Assembly (NCBI RefSeq): GCF_041521385.1
Contig: NZ_CP168006.1
Coordinates: forward strand, 3,535,590 to 3,599,589
DNA: 64,000 nt
Reading direction: 5' to 3'
Source of the DNA: Alcaligenes faecalis
Lineage (GTDB): Bacteria; Pseudomonadota; Gammaproteobacteria; Burkholderiales; Burkholderiaceae_B
Every line of letters begins with the position of its first letter. Within the stretch, counting starts at the first letter, position 1. A program made the position numbers and the translations under genes. Below are positions 17,642 to 27,161 of this stretch, piece after piece. The notes below the pieces were generated by a model. It searched no databases. It had not been told where the DNA came from and saw only the letters and a program-made list of their open reading frames with translations.

Positions 17642-20083
17642 ATGCACGCCTTTCGCCGCTCGCGCCTGTGTGCTTTTTTGCCCTTGTGGTTGCTGGTGCT
17701 GGTGCTGAGCATGGCGACGGTTCCCACGGTGGCTGAGACGGTAGCCTGGACGCCTGCCCAGGCCAGTGAGTCTTTGAATGAATTGCGCGACACCTTGCAA
17801 ACGGTGCAGGCGCGCTTGCAGAAAAATGACGGTTTGGGTGATACGGATCTGGTGGCGTTGCGTAATCAGCTATTGCTGGCGCAAGAGCAGGCGCAGGAGA
17901 TGAGCATGCGTCTGGAGCCTGAGTTATTAAGCGTCACGGCGCGTTTGACTCAGTTGGGGGTGGTCGATGATCCGGCCGGCGAATCCGAGGACATTGCCCG
18001 TCAGCGCGCACAGTTGCAGCAAGCGGTGATCGAGTTGGACGGCATGCTCAAGCTGGCCCGTTTGATTGGAGTGGAAACCACGCAAGGCCTGGATCAGGTG
18101 TCTAAACAGCGCCGGATGATTTTTCAGGCAGAGCTGGGGCGACAGTCGCAATCGATTTTGACACCGCGCTTCTGGCGCAATGTATCGCGTGATTTGCCCG
18201 GCGATCTGGCTCGGGTAGAGCGTATGCGCCAGGATCTGGCCCAGCGGGTGACGAACTTGCCTGCTTATGTGCCGTGGTTGGCGGCAGCGTTAGCCGGGGT
18301 ACTGCTGGTTCTGTCGGTCTGGGCGGTACGGGGGATGGAACGCTTTACCATCCGCCACACCAAGCCTTCGCGCTTGCGGCGCTCTTTTTATGCCACGGCG
18401 CTGATTGTGCTCTATAGCCTGACCCCCGGTTTGCTGGCCTCGGTGGCGGCAGGGCTGTTTTACTGGAACGGCAATCTGACGCCGGATTTGGCCAGCTTTG
18501 TGTCCAAATCTGTGTTTGCCTTGTACCTGGGTGGCTTTGTGACGGGGATGGGGCGTGTGCTTTTGTCGGCACAACGTCCTAGCTGGCGTTTGCCCCCGAT
18601 TCCCGGCAAGGTAGCGTTGAAGCTGGCCTGGCTGCCGCTGGCGCTAGGCGTCATGGTGGCCTTGACCTGGATGTCGCAGCAATTGCTGGGGCTGATCAAC
18701 GCCACGCTAAGCACGACCTTGTTGGTCAACAGCGTTAACACGCTGACTCTGAGTATCTTTATTGCGATTGCTGCCTGGAATTTAAGTCAGGGGCGTGAAA
18801 AGACGTCGGCGCCTGAAATGGGTGAAGACCCGCAAAAAACGGCACCCGTACAGCAGGGGATGACTTGGTTGCGTGCTATTCCCGTCACCCTGGGCGTGGT
18901 GATTGTGCTGGGCATGATTGCCTTCTTGCTGGGTTATATCGCGCTGAGCAGCCTGATTGTGCAGGAAATGTTGTGGCTCGGTCTGGTGATTTGCACCTGT
19001 TATGTGCTGGTTGCCCTGATTGCCGATATCGGCCAAAGTCTGCTGCAGCAGTTCAAGGAAAAACGGGCGGCCAATGAATGGACCAGCTCGCAGTTGCGCG
19101 GCAGCAGCCAGATTGTGATTGTGCTGTCCGGGGCTCTGCGTCTGTGCCTGATTATTACGGCGATTACGCTGGTTTTGTTGCCCTTCGGGGAAGATCCTAC
19201 GCAGTGGTTACAGCGTCGTCTTGGTTTTCTGGTCACGGGTTTTTCTTTGGGCCAGGTGCAGCTCAAACCGAGCTCGGTGTTATTGGCGGTGCTGATTCTG
19301 GTGCTGGGCATCTTGTTCGTAAAGATCTTGCAACGCTGGGTTGCCAACCAGTTTTTGCCAGCGACGCGTATTGACCCCGGTATGCGTGTGTCTACCGCCA
19401 ATCTGTTTAGCTATGTGGGCTATTTCATTGTGGTGGCTACGGCGATTTCGTCTTTGGGAGTTGGCCTGGAGCGCATGGCCTGGGTGATTTCCGCCTTGTC
19501 CGTGGGTATCGGTTTTGGTTTGCAGGCGGTGGTGCAGAACTTCGTGTCGGGCCTGATTTTGTTGGCAGAGCGACCCATCAAGATTGGTGACTGGGTCAGC
19601 CTGAACGGGGTGGAGGGCAATGTACGCAAGATCAATGCGCGGGCCACAGAAATCGAGATGTTTGACCGCTCCACCCTGATTGTGCCGAACTCCGAATTCA
19701 TCACCAAAACTGTACGTAATGTGACCTTGAGCAACCCTTTGGGCGTGGTGAAGGTCAAGATCAATATGCCTATCGACACGGATGCTAAACGGGTGCGCGC
19801 TATCATGCTGGATGTGATGCAAAACCACAGCGATGTCCTGGCGGACCCCGCACCGGATGTGACGCTGGACGGTTTTGATGCCAATGGTTTGCAGTTTACC
19901 GCCACCTGCTATGTATCGTCGCCTCGTATCGGTAGCCGGGTACGTAGTGTCTTGATGTTCGATATTCTGGATGAGTTGCGCAAAGAAGGGCTGGCGCTGC
20001 ACCATACGCAGACCATGACGGTCTTGCCAACGACGCCAGCGGCCAGCCAAACGGAAAACAATAATCCCTTGTCGAATGAGTAA
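17642..20083 (+). CDS. Large MscS-family mechanosensitive channel (DUF3772-type)
   Basis: Inner-membrane protein of about 813 residues. A signal peptide (about 1-30) leads into a periplasmic helical domain (to about 205), then roughly ten transmembrane helices. The conserved MscS pore and beta domain is at about 590-780: GIGFGLQAVVQNFVSGLILL, ERPIKIGDWV, and the VPNSEF motif. It would open under membrane tension to release solutes during hypo-osmotic shock. The ATG at 17642 follows GGAG by 8 bases. A second channel gene of the same architecture follows 43 bases later. Confidence 0.9.
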   Translation: MHAFRRSRLCAFLPLWLLVLVLSMATVPTVAETVAWTPAQASESLNELRDTLQTVQARLQKNDGLGDTDLVALRNQLLLAQEQAQEMSMRLEPELLSVTARLTQLGVVDDPAGESEDIARQRAQLQQAVIELDGMLKLARLIGVETTQGLDQVSKQRRMIFQAELGRQSQSILTPRFWRNVSRDLPGDLARVERMRQDLAQRVTNLPAYVPWLAAALAGVLLVLSVWAVRGMERFTIRHTKPSRLRRSFYATALIVLYSLTPGLLASVAAGLFYWNGNLTPDLASFVSKSVFALYLGGFVTGMGRVLLSAQRPSWRLPPIPGKVALKLAWLPLALGVMVALTWMSQQLLGLINATLSTTLLVNSVNTLTLSIFIAIAAWNLSQGREKTSAPEMGEDPQKTAPVQQGMTWLRAIPVTLGVVIVLGMIAFLLGYIALSSLIVQEMLWLGLVICTCYVLVALIADIGQSLLQQFKEKRAANEWTSSQLRGSSQIVIVLSGALRLCLIITAITLVLLPFGEDPTQWLQRRLGFLVTGFSLGQVQLKPSSVLLAVLILVLGILFVKILQRWVANQFLPATRIDPGMRVSTANLFSYVGYFIVVATAISSLGVGLERMAWVISALSVGIGFGLQAVVQNFVSGLILLAERPIKIGDWVSLNGVEGNVRKINARATEIEMFDRSTLIVPNSEFITKTVRNVTLSNPLGVVKVKINMPIDTDAKRVRAIMLDVMQNHSDVLADPAPDVTLDGFDANGLQFTATCYVSSPRIGSRVRSVLMFDILDELRKEGLALHHTQTMTVLPTTPAASQTENNNPLSNE

Positions 20084-20126
20084 ATCCAGATAACAACAAC
20101 AGGCAGGGTCCAGGGAGACAGAAACC

Positions 20127-22526
20127 ATGAAGCCGCTACGACTAGGTGTACAGGTCTTGCTCGTGTGCCTGAGCCTGATGGGGGCCTGGGCAGGCGCACA
20201 GGCACAAGCCTTGCCCGAGGTCGAGCAAGAGCGTCAAATGATGCGCGATCTGCAGCGGACTCAGGATGAGATCCGCCTGATGCAGTACCGGTTGGACGAC
20301 AATCAGATCTCGATACGGTCAGAGCGTGCTTACGAGCAAGATCAGACATTGTTGCAAGCGTTGGAGCTGTCCGGTCGGGTGGTGCAGTCCTTGGAGCGCC
20401 GTAGCCGTTTGTTGCGAGCGCGCTTGCAAGAGCTGGGCGAGGATGCAGGGGATGAGGCGGATCAAGTCACGCTTCATAACGAGCGCATGCAGTTACGACG
20501 GGCTGATGCCGCCTTGCGCGCTGATGTGCGCGTAGCGCGCCTGGTGCAGTTGGAAGCGCAGCAGACCCGCCAACTATTGCGAGAAGCGACCGAGCGTTAC
20601 GAGCACGCCAAACGCTGGCAACGTACTTCCTCCCTGATCCTGCTGGAGAGCCTGCCCGACTTGGGCGAGGCCTGGCCTGCAGACCGCCAAAAACTGTCCG
20701 ACTTTGCACAGCAATGGCGGCAGACGTGGAGCAACAGTAGTGGGCAGCAAAGCAACGCTTCATTGTGGATGGCGGCCGCTGTTCTGCTATTGGTACTGGC
20801 TTTGTTCCGCATGATGCCAGCGTGGGTCAGCCGTTATTTGCCTACCGGGCGTTTACGTCGTTCCAGTCTGACGATTGCCAATTTTTTCTTGTGGTTTATC
20901 GCTATCTGGGTGGTGGTGGATCAGTTGATTGAATGGGTGTTTCATCGGCCAGACCTGGCTCCAACTCAGTTTGAGTTCCTGGCGTACTTGAAAGTAGGAG
21001 CATGGGCAGCGACGGTGGCACTAGCCTGTATCAAGGGTATGGTGCTGCAGCCTCGGGCTTCCTGGCGTTTGATCCCTGTGTCCACGCAGACTCAGCGTCG
21101 ACTGCGTTATTTTGCCCCCGCCTTTTTTCTGATTGTGTATGTCGACATCACAAGCAGTTTTTTGCGAGGATCAATCGCTGTTTCGGATGCGTTTCTGTCC
21201 CTGGCTGATGCGGTGAGCAGTCTGCTGTATCTGATCTTGTACGGCTATGGTTTATGGGTTCTGCGTGACGAGCTGTTCAACCGTACGGACGCCTCGGGGC
21301 AGGGGGCAGGCAGAACAGGTCGCAGTTGGGCGCGTTTGGCCTTTAAAGGCGGCGTGCTTGTGTATCTCCTGGTGTGGGGCTTGTTCGTTGGAGGCTGGCA
21401 GGGCCTGTCGGACGACTTGATGTCGCATTTCATAACCATGCCCTTGGTCCTGGGTTTGCTGGCCTACGTGGGCATGGTGTGGTTGCAGGATATGGCCGAT
21501 TCCTTGCTGGTGTATTTGCGCAATCGCAGCCACGATCCGGATGCGTCGCTGATTCGCGTGCAACGTCAGTTCGTTATTGTGTTCTTTGCGATCGCCCGTA
21601 TGACGGTGTTGGGTCTGGCCATCTGGATGGTCAGCGGGGATTGGCTGACTGAACCCAAACAGATGCTGGAGTCGGGGCTGGATGTCTCGCGCGAGGCCTT
21701 GCGTTTGGGGGCTGTGCAGTGGCGCCTGGACTTGTGGCTGATTGCCTTGGGCGTGATGCTGGTAGGCGCCGTATTGATCCACTTTTTGCGTGCCTGGCTG
21801 CGTCAGAATTACATGCCCAACACCACGCTGGAGCCCGGCCTGCAAAATGCCATCGTTGGCATGGTGGGCTATGTCGCTTACTTCGTCTTGCTGGTGATCT
21901 GCTTGTCCATGCTGGGCGTGCCGATTGAGTCCGTTACCTGGATTTTTACGGCTCTGACGGTGGGTCTGGGCTTCGGTTTGCGGGGTATTGTGCAGAACAT
22001 TGCGTCTGGTTTGATGCTGATGGTGGAGCGCCCCGTCAAAGTGGGAGACTGGGTGGAGGTAGAAGGCAGTGAAGGCAATGTGCGTCAGATTCGTTTGAGG
22101 GCGACCTATGTGGAGCGTTTTGATCGCACCATGGTGATGGTTCCTAACGCTCAGATGATGGGGCGGCAGGTACGCAACCTGACTTACACGCCGACCTCTC
22201 TGGGGGCGATTGAGTCCCGCTTGTTGTTTCCGCTGGATGTGGACGCGGATGTGGTCATGCAGATTCTGCGCGACGCCGCGCTGTCCGAGCCGGAAATTCT
22301 GGACGAGCCAGCCCCTATCTTGACGTGTGATGGGATTTTTGGGGATGGGGTGGCGTTCAGCATCCGTTGCTTCATCAATACCATGCGAGTTCAGCGGCGG
22401 GTACGTAGCAATCTGATGCTCGATATCTTGCGCCGTTTGCGTCAACAGGGCATCAGTCTGCATCCTGCCCAACGCTGGGTTCAGGAGGCCATGGATAAAG
22501 ACAGAGCCGACGAGCCAGACTTTTAG
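20127..22526 (+). CDS. Second large MscS-family channel
   Basis: Protein of 799 residues with a signal peptide ending near AQAQA (about residue 28), a glutamine/arginine-rich periplasmic coiled segment (about 30-210), many transmembrane helices, and an MscS core at about 595-770 (GLGFGLRGIVQNIASGLMLM, ERPVKVGDWVEVEG, MVPNAQMMG). It shares architecture with the preceding gene but the sequences have diverged well apart, so this is an old duplication. The two probably form one transcription unit. Confidence 0.9.
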   Translation: MKPLRLGVQVLLVCLSLMGAWAGAQAQALPEVEQERQMMRDLQRTQDEIRLMQYRLDDNQISIRSERAYEQDQTLLQALELSGRVVQSLERRSRLLRARLQELGEDAGDEADQVTLHNERMQLRRADAALRADVRVARLVQLEAQQTRQLLREATERYEHAKRWQRTSSLILLESLPDLGEAWPADRQKLSDFAQQWRQTWSNSSGQQSNASLWMAAAVLLLVLALFRMMPAWVSRYLPTGRLRRSSLTIANFFLWFIAIWVVVDQLIEWVFHRPDLAPTQFEFLAYLKVGAWAATVALACIKGMVLQPRASWRLIPVSTQTQRRLRYFAPAFFLIVYVDITSSFLRGSIAVSDAFLSLADAVSSLLYLILYGYGLWVLRDELFNRTDASGQGAGRTGRSWARLAFKGGVLVYLLVWGLFVGGWQGLSDDLMSHFITMPLVLGLLAYVGMVWLQDMADSLLVYLRNRSHDPDASLIRVQRQFVIVFFAIARMTVLGLAIWMVSGDWLTEPKQMLESGLDVSREALRLGAVQWRLDLWLIALGVMLVGAVLIHFLRAWLRQNYMPNTTLEPGLQNAIVGMVGYVAYFVLLVICLSMLGVPIESVTWIFTALTVGLGFGLRGIVQNIASGLMLMVERPVKVGDWVEVEGSEGNVRQIRLRATYVERFDRTMVMVPNAQMMGRQVRNLTYTPTSLGAIESRLLFPLDVDADVVMQILRDAALSEPEILDEPAPILTCDGIFGDGVAFSIRCFINTMRVQRRVRSNLMLDILRRLRQQGISLHPAQRWVQEAMDKDRADEPDF

Positions 22527-22540
22527 GGTTTTCCCAGTGA

Positions 22541-22569
22541 TTGAAAGCTGGAATATTCATCCGTATAAT
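22541..22569 (+). promoter_or_regulatory. Sigma-70 promoter for the MFS/kynureninase-like operon
   Basis: TTGAAA at 22541-22546 and TATAAT at 22564-22569 with a 17-base spacer, an almost consensus pair. It lies 57 bases before the MFS start codon. Confidence 0.8.
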
Positions 22570-22570
22570 T

Positions 22571-22589
22571 TGTTTAGTCACACTAAACA
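22571..22589. promoter_or_regulatory. Palindromic operator TGTTTAGT-CAC-ACTAAACA
   Basis: Perfect 8-base inverted repeat with a 3-base centre, one base after the -10 box, so it covers the expected transcription start. A repressor bound here would block initiation. The XRE-cupin regulator at the far end of the operon is the obvious candidate; that link is inferred. Confidence 0.75.
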
Positions 22590-22625
22590 GAAAAAGCGCG
22601 TGACGCGCAACAGGATGGATGAGAC

Positions 22626-23924
22626 ATGAGCAAGAAACAGTCCCCTCAGGGCGAGGCACCCGTATTGCCCTGGCGTGCAGCCAGTGCTGCTGGCTTGGGC
22701 ACGATGATCGAATACTACGATTTCCAGTTGTATGGCGTCTTGGCGGTCACCTTAAGCGTACTGTTCTTTCACACGGGTAATGAAAGCGCAGCCTTGCTGT
22801 CCACACTGGCTGTGTTTGGTGGCGCTTTTCTGGCCCGGCCTTTGGGTGGAATTTTCTTTGGCTGGTTTGGTGACAAGCATGGCCGTACCGCAGCCTTGAT
22901 GTTCACTATTGTGGGGATCGGAGTAGCCAGTGCCTTGATGGGTATGCTGCCCACCTACGCCACCCTGGGCCTGGCGGCACCGGCCTTGCTCTTGTTGTGC
23001 CGTTTGCTGCAAGGCTTTTTCGCCGGTGGTGAAATAACCGGTGCAGCCACCTATGTGGCGGAATGTTCGCCCCCTGGCAAGCGCGGTTTCTTTGGCGCTT
23101 TCAACCCGGCTGCCGCCACCTTGGGTTTGTCCCTGGCTACCGGCGTAGCGGGGTTGGTGACGGCGCTGGTGGGCAAGGAAGCCATGCTGGAGTGGGGCTG
23201 GCGCATTCCTTTCCTGCTGTCTATTCCCTTGATCATTCTGTGTGTCTGGGCTCGTTCGCGTATCGAGGATTCGCCGCGCTTCAAGGAAATGCTCAAAAGC
23301 CATCACCCCGAGCATTCGCCTTTGTCCTTGATTGTGCGTGATTACCGCCGTCCCCTCTTGCAAGTCATTGCCATTGGTTTTGCACAGAATGCAGCAGGCT
23401 ACGTGGGCGTGGTCTATCTGAGTACCCATTTGATTCACACCCTGAAATACGACGGCACGGCGGTGTTCTGGCTGATTTCCCTGGTTACCTTGTGTTCGGC
23501 TTTCATCATGCCGTTTGCTGGTGGCCTGTCTGATCGTTTCGGCCGTAAACCCTTGCTGACGATTGGTTTATTGGGCTATCTGGTACTGGTGCCGCTGACC
23601 ATGTGGGTGGCTTCCTGGGGCAGTTTTCCGCTGGCGGTGATTGCGGTGGCCGTGTCCATTCTGCCGTTCATCGTGGTTCAGGCTGTGGGCTACCCCTTGT
23701 ACGCGGAATTGTTCCCTACGCGAGTGCGCTATAGCGGCGTGTCGCTGGGCTTTAATATCGCCACCATTCTGGGTGGAGCGACGGCGCCGTTTGTGGCGTC
23801 CTGGCTGACGGGTTTGACCGGTTCCAGCATGGCACCTGCCTTTTACGTGATGGCGGTGGCGCTGATCGGGATTGTGGCCTTGAGTACGGTGCAGGAAACC
23901 TCTGGTCGTCAGTTGGCCGATTGA
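22626..23924 (+). CDS. MFS transporter, metabolite:H+ symporter family
   Basis: Twelve-helix permease of 432 residues of the MHS group (shikimate, proline/betaine, citrate transporters). The start region GLGTMIEYYDFQLYG and the loop motif GWFGDKHGRTAAL after helix 2, with GGLSDRFGRKP in the second half, are diagnostic. It would import an organic acid or zwitterion with protons. First gene of an operon with a kynureninase-like enzyme and an SRPBCC protein, so the substrate is likely what the enzyme degrades. Confidence 0.88.
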   Translation: MSKKQSPQGEAPVLPWRAASAAGLGTMIEYYDFQLYGVLAVTLSVLFFHTGNESAALLSTLAVFGGAFLARPLGGIFFGWFGDKHGRTAALMFTIVGIGVASALMGMLPTYATLGLAAPALLLLCRLLQGFFAGGEITGAATYVAECSPPGKRGFFGAFNPAAATLGLSLATGVAGLVTALVGKEAMLEWGWRIPFLLSIPLIILCVWARSRIEDSPRFKEMLKSHHPEHSPLSLIVRDYRRPLLQVIAIGFAQNAAGYVGVVYLSTHLIHTLKYDGTAVFWLISLVTLCSAFIMPFAGGLSDRFGRKPLLTIGLLGYLVLVPLTMWVASWGSFPLAVIAVAVSILPFIVVQAVGYPLYAELFPTRVRYSGVSLGFNIATILGGATAPFVASWLTGLTGSSMAPAFYVMAVALIGIVALSTVQETSGRQLAD

Positions 23925-23939
23925 TTTTCAAGGAAGTAA

Positions 23940-25055
23940 ATGATGTCCGGATATTTTCTTTATCACTCCATTGGCATGTTCGAGGGCAAGGAAGCGGCCA
24001 TGCGTGCCGAGCTGGATCAGTTCAGTCAGGTCTGGTCGGCACAGGATGATGGCCAGTGGGGCTACGCCTTGGGCCAGAAACAGGCGTTCATGGATGTCTG
24101 GGCCAGTCTGATTGGCGCGGACTCCAAGGATGTTGCACTTAGTGAAAACGTCACTGGCGGCCTTTACAGCATTCTGGGCTCCTTGCCTGCGCATGTGCTT
24201 AAAGGGCGCACCTTGCTGGTCGCTGCTGATTGCTTTCCCAGCTTACATTTCCTGTTGCAAAAGCTGGCCTTGCGGCTGGGCTTTACCTTGCGCACCGTCC
24301 CCTTAAGCGCGGGCCTGTCCTATGTGACGGACGATGATTTCATCAAGGCCTGGGATGACAGCGTGGGCGTGGCCTTGGTCACCTGGGTCAGCTCTACGTC
24401 CTCGCACCGGGTGGATGTGGATCGGATGGCGCAATGCGCGACGGAACAGGGCAGCCTGATGGCGCTGGATTTGACGCAAGCCGCCGGGCTGGTGCCGTTT
24501 ACCGTTCATGAAGGCGTGGCCTTTACCTTGTCGGCCTCCTTGAAGTGGGCCTGCGGTGTGTCGGGCGCCAGCCTCTTGCATGTGCGTGCCGATTTGATCG
24601 AGCAGTGCGAGCCGGAGTTTCGCGGTTGGTTCAGCCAGGAAAATCCCTTTAACTGGAATCTGGACCAGTTCAGCTATGCCGATGGCGCACGTCGTTTTGA
24701 TCACGGCACACCGGCTATTTTGGGCAGCATTGCCTCTTTGCCCGGCATGCGTTTTGTGCTGGAAACCGGCGTGGAAAAATTGCTGGAACAAAACCGGGCA
24801 TTGACGGCTGTCTTGCTGGATCGTGCTGCCAAGGCCAATTGGCCGGTGTTGACGCCATTGGACGACAACGAGCGCGGCGGCAGCATCATGTTGCGTGCCA
24901 GCAGTGCCCAGCGTGCCCAGGCCATGGTTGATCGACTGCGCGAGCAGGAGCTGTATTGTGACCAGCGTGATGGCGTTTTGCGCCTGTCGCCCGGTAATGT
25001 CTGCACCGAGCAGGATGTACTGCGCTTGTGCGATACCTTGCAAGCCGGTTGGTAA
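23940..25055 (+). CDS. Kynureninase-like PLP enzyme (aminotransferase class V)
   Basis: Protein of 371 residues of the class V aminotransferase/kynureninase fold. The PLP lysine is in LSASLKWACGVSGASLL, and the pyridine-nitrogen aspartate is in ALDLTQAAG. The order and spacing resemble kynureninase more than cysteine desulfurase, but at 371 residues it is shorter than typical kynureninases (about 410-420). AAGGAAG precedes the first ATG. It may cleave a side chain from, or eliminate from, an amino acid imported by the preceding MFS protein. No kynurenine-pathway neighbours are present, so classic kynureninase activity is uncertain. Confidence 0.75.
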   Translation: MMSGYFLYHSIGMFEGKEAAMRAELDQFSQVWSAQDDGQWGYALGQKQAFMDVWASLIGADSKDVALSENVTGGLYSILGSLPAHVLKGRTLLVAADCFPSLHFLLQKLALRLGFTLRTVPLSAGLSYVTDDDFIKAWDDSVGVALVTWVSSTSSHRVDVDRMAQCATEQGSLMALDLTQAAGLVPFTVHEGVAFTLSASLKWACGVSGASLLHVRADLIEQCEPEFRGWFSQENPFNWNLDQFSYADGARRFDHGTPAILGSIASLPGMRFVLETGVEKLLEQNRALTAVLLDRAAKANWPVLTPLDDNERGGSIMLRASSAQRAQAMVDRLREQELYCDQRDGVLRLSPGNVCTEQDVLRLCDTLQAGW

Positions 25056-25067
25056 GGAGAAACAGGA

Positions 25068-25484
25068 ATGGATAGCCAAACCTGGGCGCATCAAGCCAGC
25101 CGCCGTATCGAACGACCCGCCAAAGTTGTGATGGACTATATGGCGGATCTGGATGCTCTGGGACGCTGGTCCCTGGGCTGCTTTGATACGCAAACAGTGG
25201 AGCCGGGCCTGGTCGTGGGCAGGTCCTTGTTTGATGGTGGCCAGACTCATGTCAGCGTGGAAACTCTGGCCGAGCAAGGGCTGATTCGCTACTGGGTCGG
25301 CAGCGCCACGCAACGTACTCCACGCATCAGCGCCATGGTGCAGCCGTTGGATGAAGATTCTTGCATTTTGATCATGCTGGCGACACGCGGTGCAACCATG
25401 GATGAGAATCGCTGGCTGCGTTTGCAGCGTTGCCATGAAACCGAGCTGGATCTGATCCAGGCCCAGCTACACAGCGTGGCCTAG
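25068..25484 (+). CDS. SRPBCC-family (START/cyclase-like) small protein
   Basis: Protein of 138 residues with the start RRIERPAKVVMDYMADLDALGRWS typical of SRPBCC folds, which enclose a hydrophobic pocket for ligands or aromatic intermediates. AGGA is placed 5-7 bases before the ATG. It is 12 bases after the PLP enzyme and thus in the same operon. It could bind or rearrange the product of that enzyme; this is inferred. Confidence 0.75.
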   Translation: MDSQTWAHQASRRIERPAKVVMDYMADLDALGRWSLGCFDTQTVEPGLVVGRSLFDGGQTHVSVETLAEQGLIRYWVGSATQRTPRISAMVQPLDEDSCILIMLATRGATMDENRWLRLQRCHETELDLIQAQLHSVA

Positions 25485-25493
25485 TTCTGGCGC

Positions 25494-26024
25494 TTAATAG
25501 CTGGGCGGGGTGATCGCCACAATAAAACGCACATCCTGGTCGTAAGGGTTGCGATAGGCGTGGGGCAGGCTGGAGTTGAAATAACAGCTATCGCCCGTTT
25601 GCAAGCAGTGTTGATCATCCCCGACATCGACCAGTAGTTGGCCTTCGGTGACCAATACACATTCTTCGGCAGGGTGGCTCCAGCGTTGCCCGACTGAGCT
25701 TCCTCCCGGCGGTAGAAAGCCCGCCAGCATTTCGATACTGCCAAAGCCTGGCGACACCCGTTGGTACTGCACGCCCGAGGCGGATTGAATGCTCATGCGC
25801 TGGCTCTGGCGCACGACCGCCACTTGCTCCACATTGTCATCCAGCAGGGAAAACAAGGGCGTATCCAGCGCACGTGCAATTTGGCGCAGAGTGTCCAGAC
25901 TGGGTTGGGTCAAACCGCGTTCCACCTGGCTGATCAGGCCGGGGGAGACTTGGGCAAGCTCGGCCAGCTTGCGCAAAGACAGTTTTTTATGAAGTCGGAC
26001 TTGGCGAATACGCAAAGCGGCCAT
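25494..26024 (-). CDS. XRE-family regulator with C-terminal cupin
   Basis: Regulator of 176 residues: an N-terminal helix-turn-helix (KLSLRKLAELAQVSPGLISQVERG, shown here in part: LRKLAELAQVSPGLISQ) at about 10-60 and a cupin sensor at about 95-175 (HPAEECVLVTEGQLLVDVGD). ATG at 26024 is chosen because the HTH begins 10 residues later, as in relatives. Convergent with the MFS operon, only 9 bases from its end. This family often controls neighbouring amine or amino-acid catabolic operons, consistent with the operator at 22571. Confidence 0.85.
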   Translation of the reverse strand: MAALRIRQVRLHKKLSLRKLAELAQVSPGLISQVERGLTQPSLDTLRQIARALDTPLFSLLDDNVEQVAVVRQSQRMSIQSASGVQYQRVSPGFGSIEMLAGFLPPGGSSVGQRWSHPAEECVLVTEGQLLVDVGDDQHCLQTGDSCYFNSSLPHAYRNPYDQDVRFIVAITPPSY

Positions 26025-26144
26025 GTAGGATCGGGCAGTAAGTGGGAAAGCTCTTATTGTAAGACAAGCCTGCCGGGCTGAGGGGGGGGCGGGCAAGCCT
26101 GGTCGTCGGGGTGTGAATGATGGGGGCGAGGCTGCTGTGTTGGG

Positions 26145-27161
26145 CTAGGTCGTTGCCAGCGGATGTACATCATCCGCCCATTTTTCCTTGATATGCAGCA
26201 TTTCGGGTAGGCATTTGTCCAGCAAGGCAACCAGTTGCGGATCAAAGTGCAGGCCTGATTGCTCGCGCAGATAGCTGATGCAGCGTTCCACACTCCAGGC
26301 TTTTTTGTAGGGCCGGTCGCTGGCAAGGGCGTCAAAGACATCGGCCACCGCCACAATGCGGGCAGGCAGGGGAATATTCTCACCTTTCAAACCATAGGGA
26401 TACCCGCTGCCGTCCCATTTCTCGTGATGATACAGCGCGATGGTGCGTGCCAGTTTTAGCAGGCCGTGGGCGTGCTGACCAATAATGCGTGCACCAATCA
26501 AGGTGTGTGTACGCATGATTTCCCATTCTTCAGCAGATAACTTGCCTGGCTTTTGCAGGATGTAGTCAGGAATACCGATCTTGCCAATATCGTGCATGGG
26601 GGCCGCATGCAGCAATTCGTCGGCCGCTTCCCTGGAGTAGCCCAGCCAGTGGGCCAGAATGCGCGTGTAGTGGCTCATGCGGATAACGTGCCGTCCAACC
26701 TCGTTGTCCTTGTACTCGGCAGCGGTGCCCAGGCATCGAATAATCTGCAGGCGGCTGTCGCGCAGTTCCTGTATTTGCACCAAAGACAGGTGATTGCGTA
26801 TGCGCGCTTTCAGGATCGCAGGGTTAAAGGGTTTGGAGATGTAATCTACTGCTCCCATGCCCAGGCCCATTTGCTCGTCGTTCGGTTGCGAGAGTGCGGT
26901 CACAAAAATGATGGGGATGTGGCGGGTGTTCAGGTCCGCCTTTAAGGTTCGACAGACCTCATAGCCCGACATTTGCGGCATCATGATGTCCAGCAAGATC
27001 AGGTCGGGTAGATCCCGCTGCGCCAGCTCTAGTGCCTTGAGGCCATCTTTGGCAAAGAGCAAACGGAAATCCTGTTGTAGGGTATGGCGCAGAATCTGCA
27101 GGTTGGCCGGCTCGTCATCGACCAGTAAGAGGGTAGGGCGCGGCGTGGTGAATTCAGTCAT
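26145..27161 (-). CDS. Response regulator with HD-GYP domain (c-di-GMP phosphodiesterase)
   Basis: Protein of 338 residues. A receiver domain (about 8-125) has LLVDDE, the phospho-accepting aspartate in LILLDIMMP and the lysine in ISKPFNP. An HD-GYP domain (about 150-330) has MHDIGKIGIPD and HHEKWDGSGYP, both complete. It should hydrolyse cyclic di-GMP when phosphorylated. The ATG at 27161 overlaps the stop of the upstream kinase by 8 bases, so it is probably the kinase's partner. Confidence 0.92.
   Translation of the reverse strand: MTEFTTPRPTLLLVDDEPANLQILRHTLQQDFRLLFAKDGLKALELAQRDLPDLILLDIMMPQMSGYEVCRTLKADLNTRHIPIIFVTALSQPNDEQMGLGMGAVDYISKPFNPAILKARIRNHLSLVQIQELRDSRLQIIRCLGTAAEYKDNEVGRHVIRMSHYTRILAHWLGYSREAADELLHAAPMHDIGKIGIPDYILQKPGKLSAEEWEIMRTHTLIGARIIGQHAHGLLKLARTIALYHHEKWDGSGYPYGLKGENIPLPARIVAVADVFDALASDRPYKKAWSVERCISYLREQSGLHFDPQLVALLDKCLPEMLHIKEKWADDVHPLATT

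Noticed and set aside
21252..22472. Minus-strand open frame of 406 codons
   Set aside because: Antisense of the second MscS gene; composition typical of a shadow.
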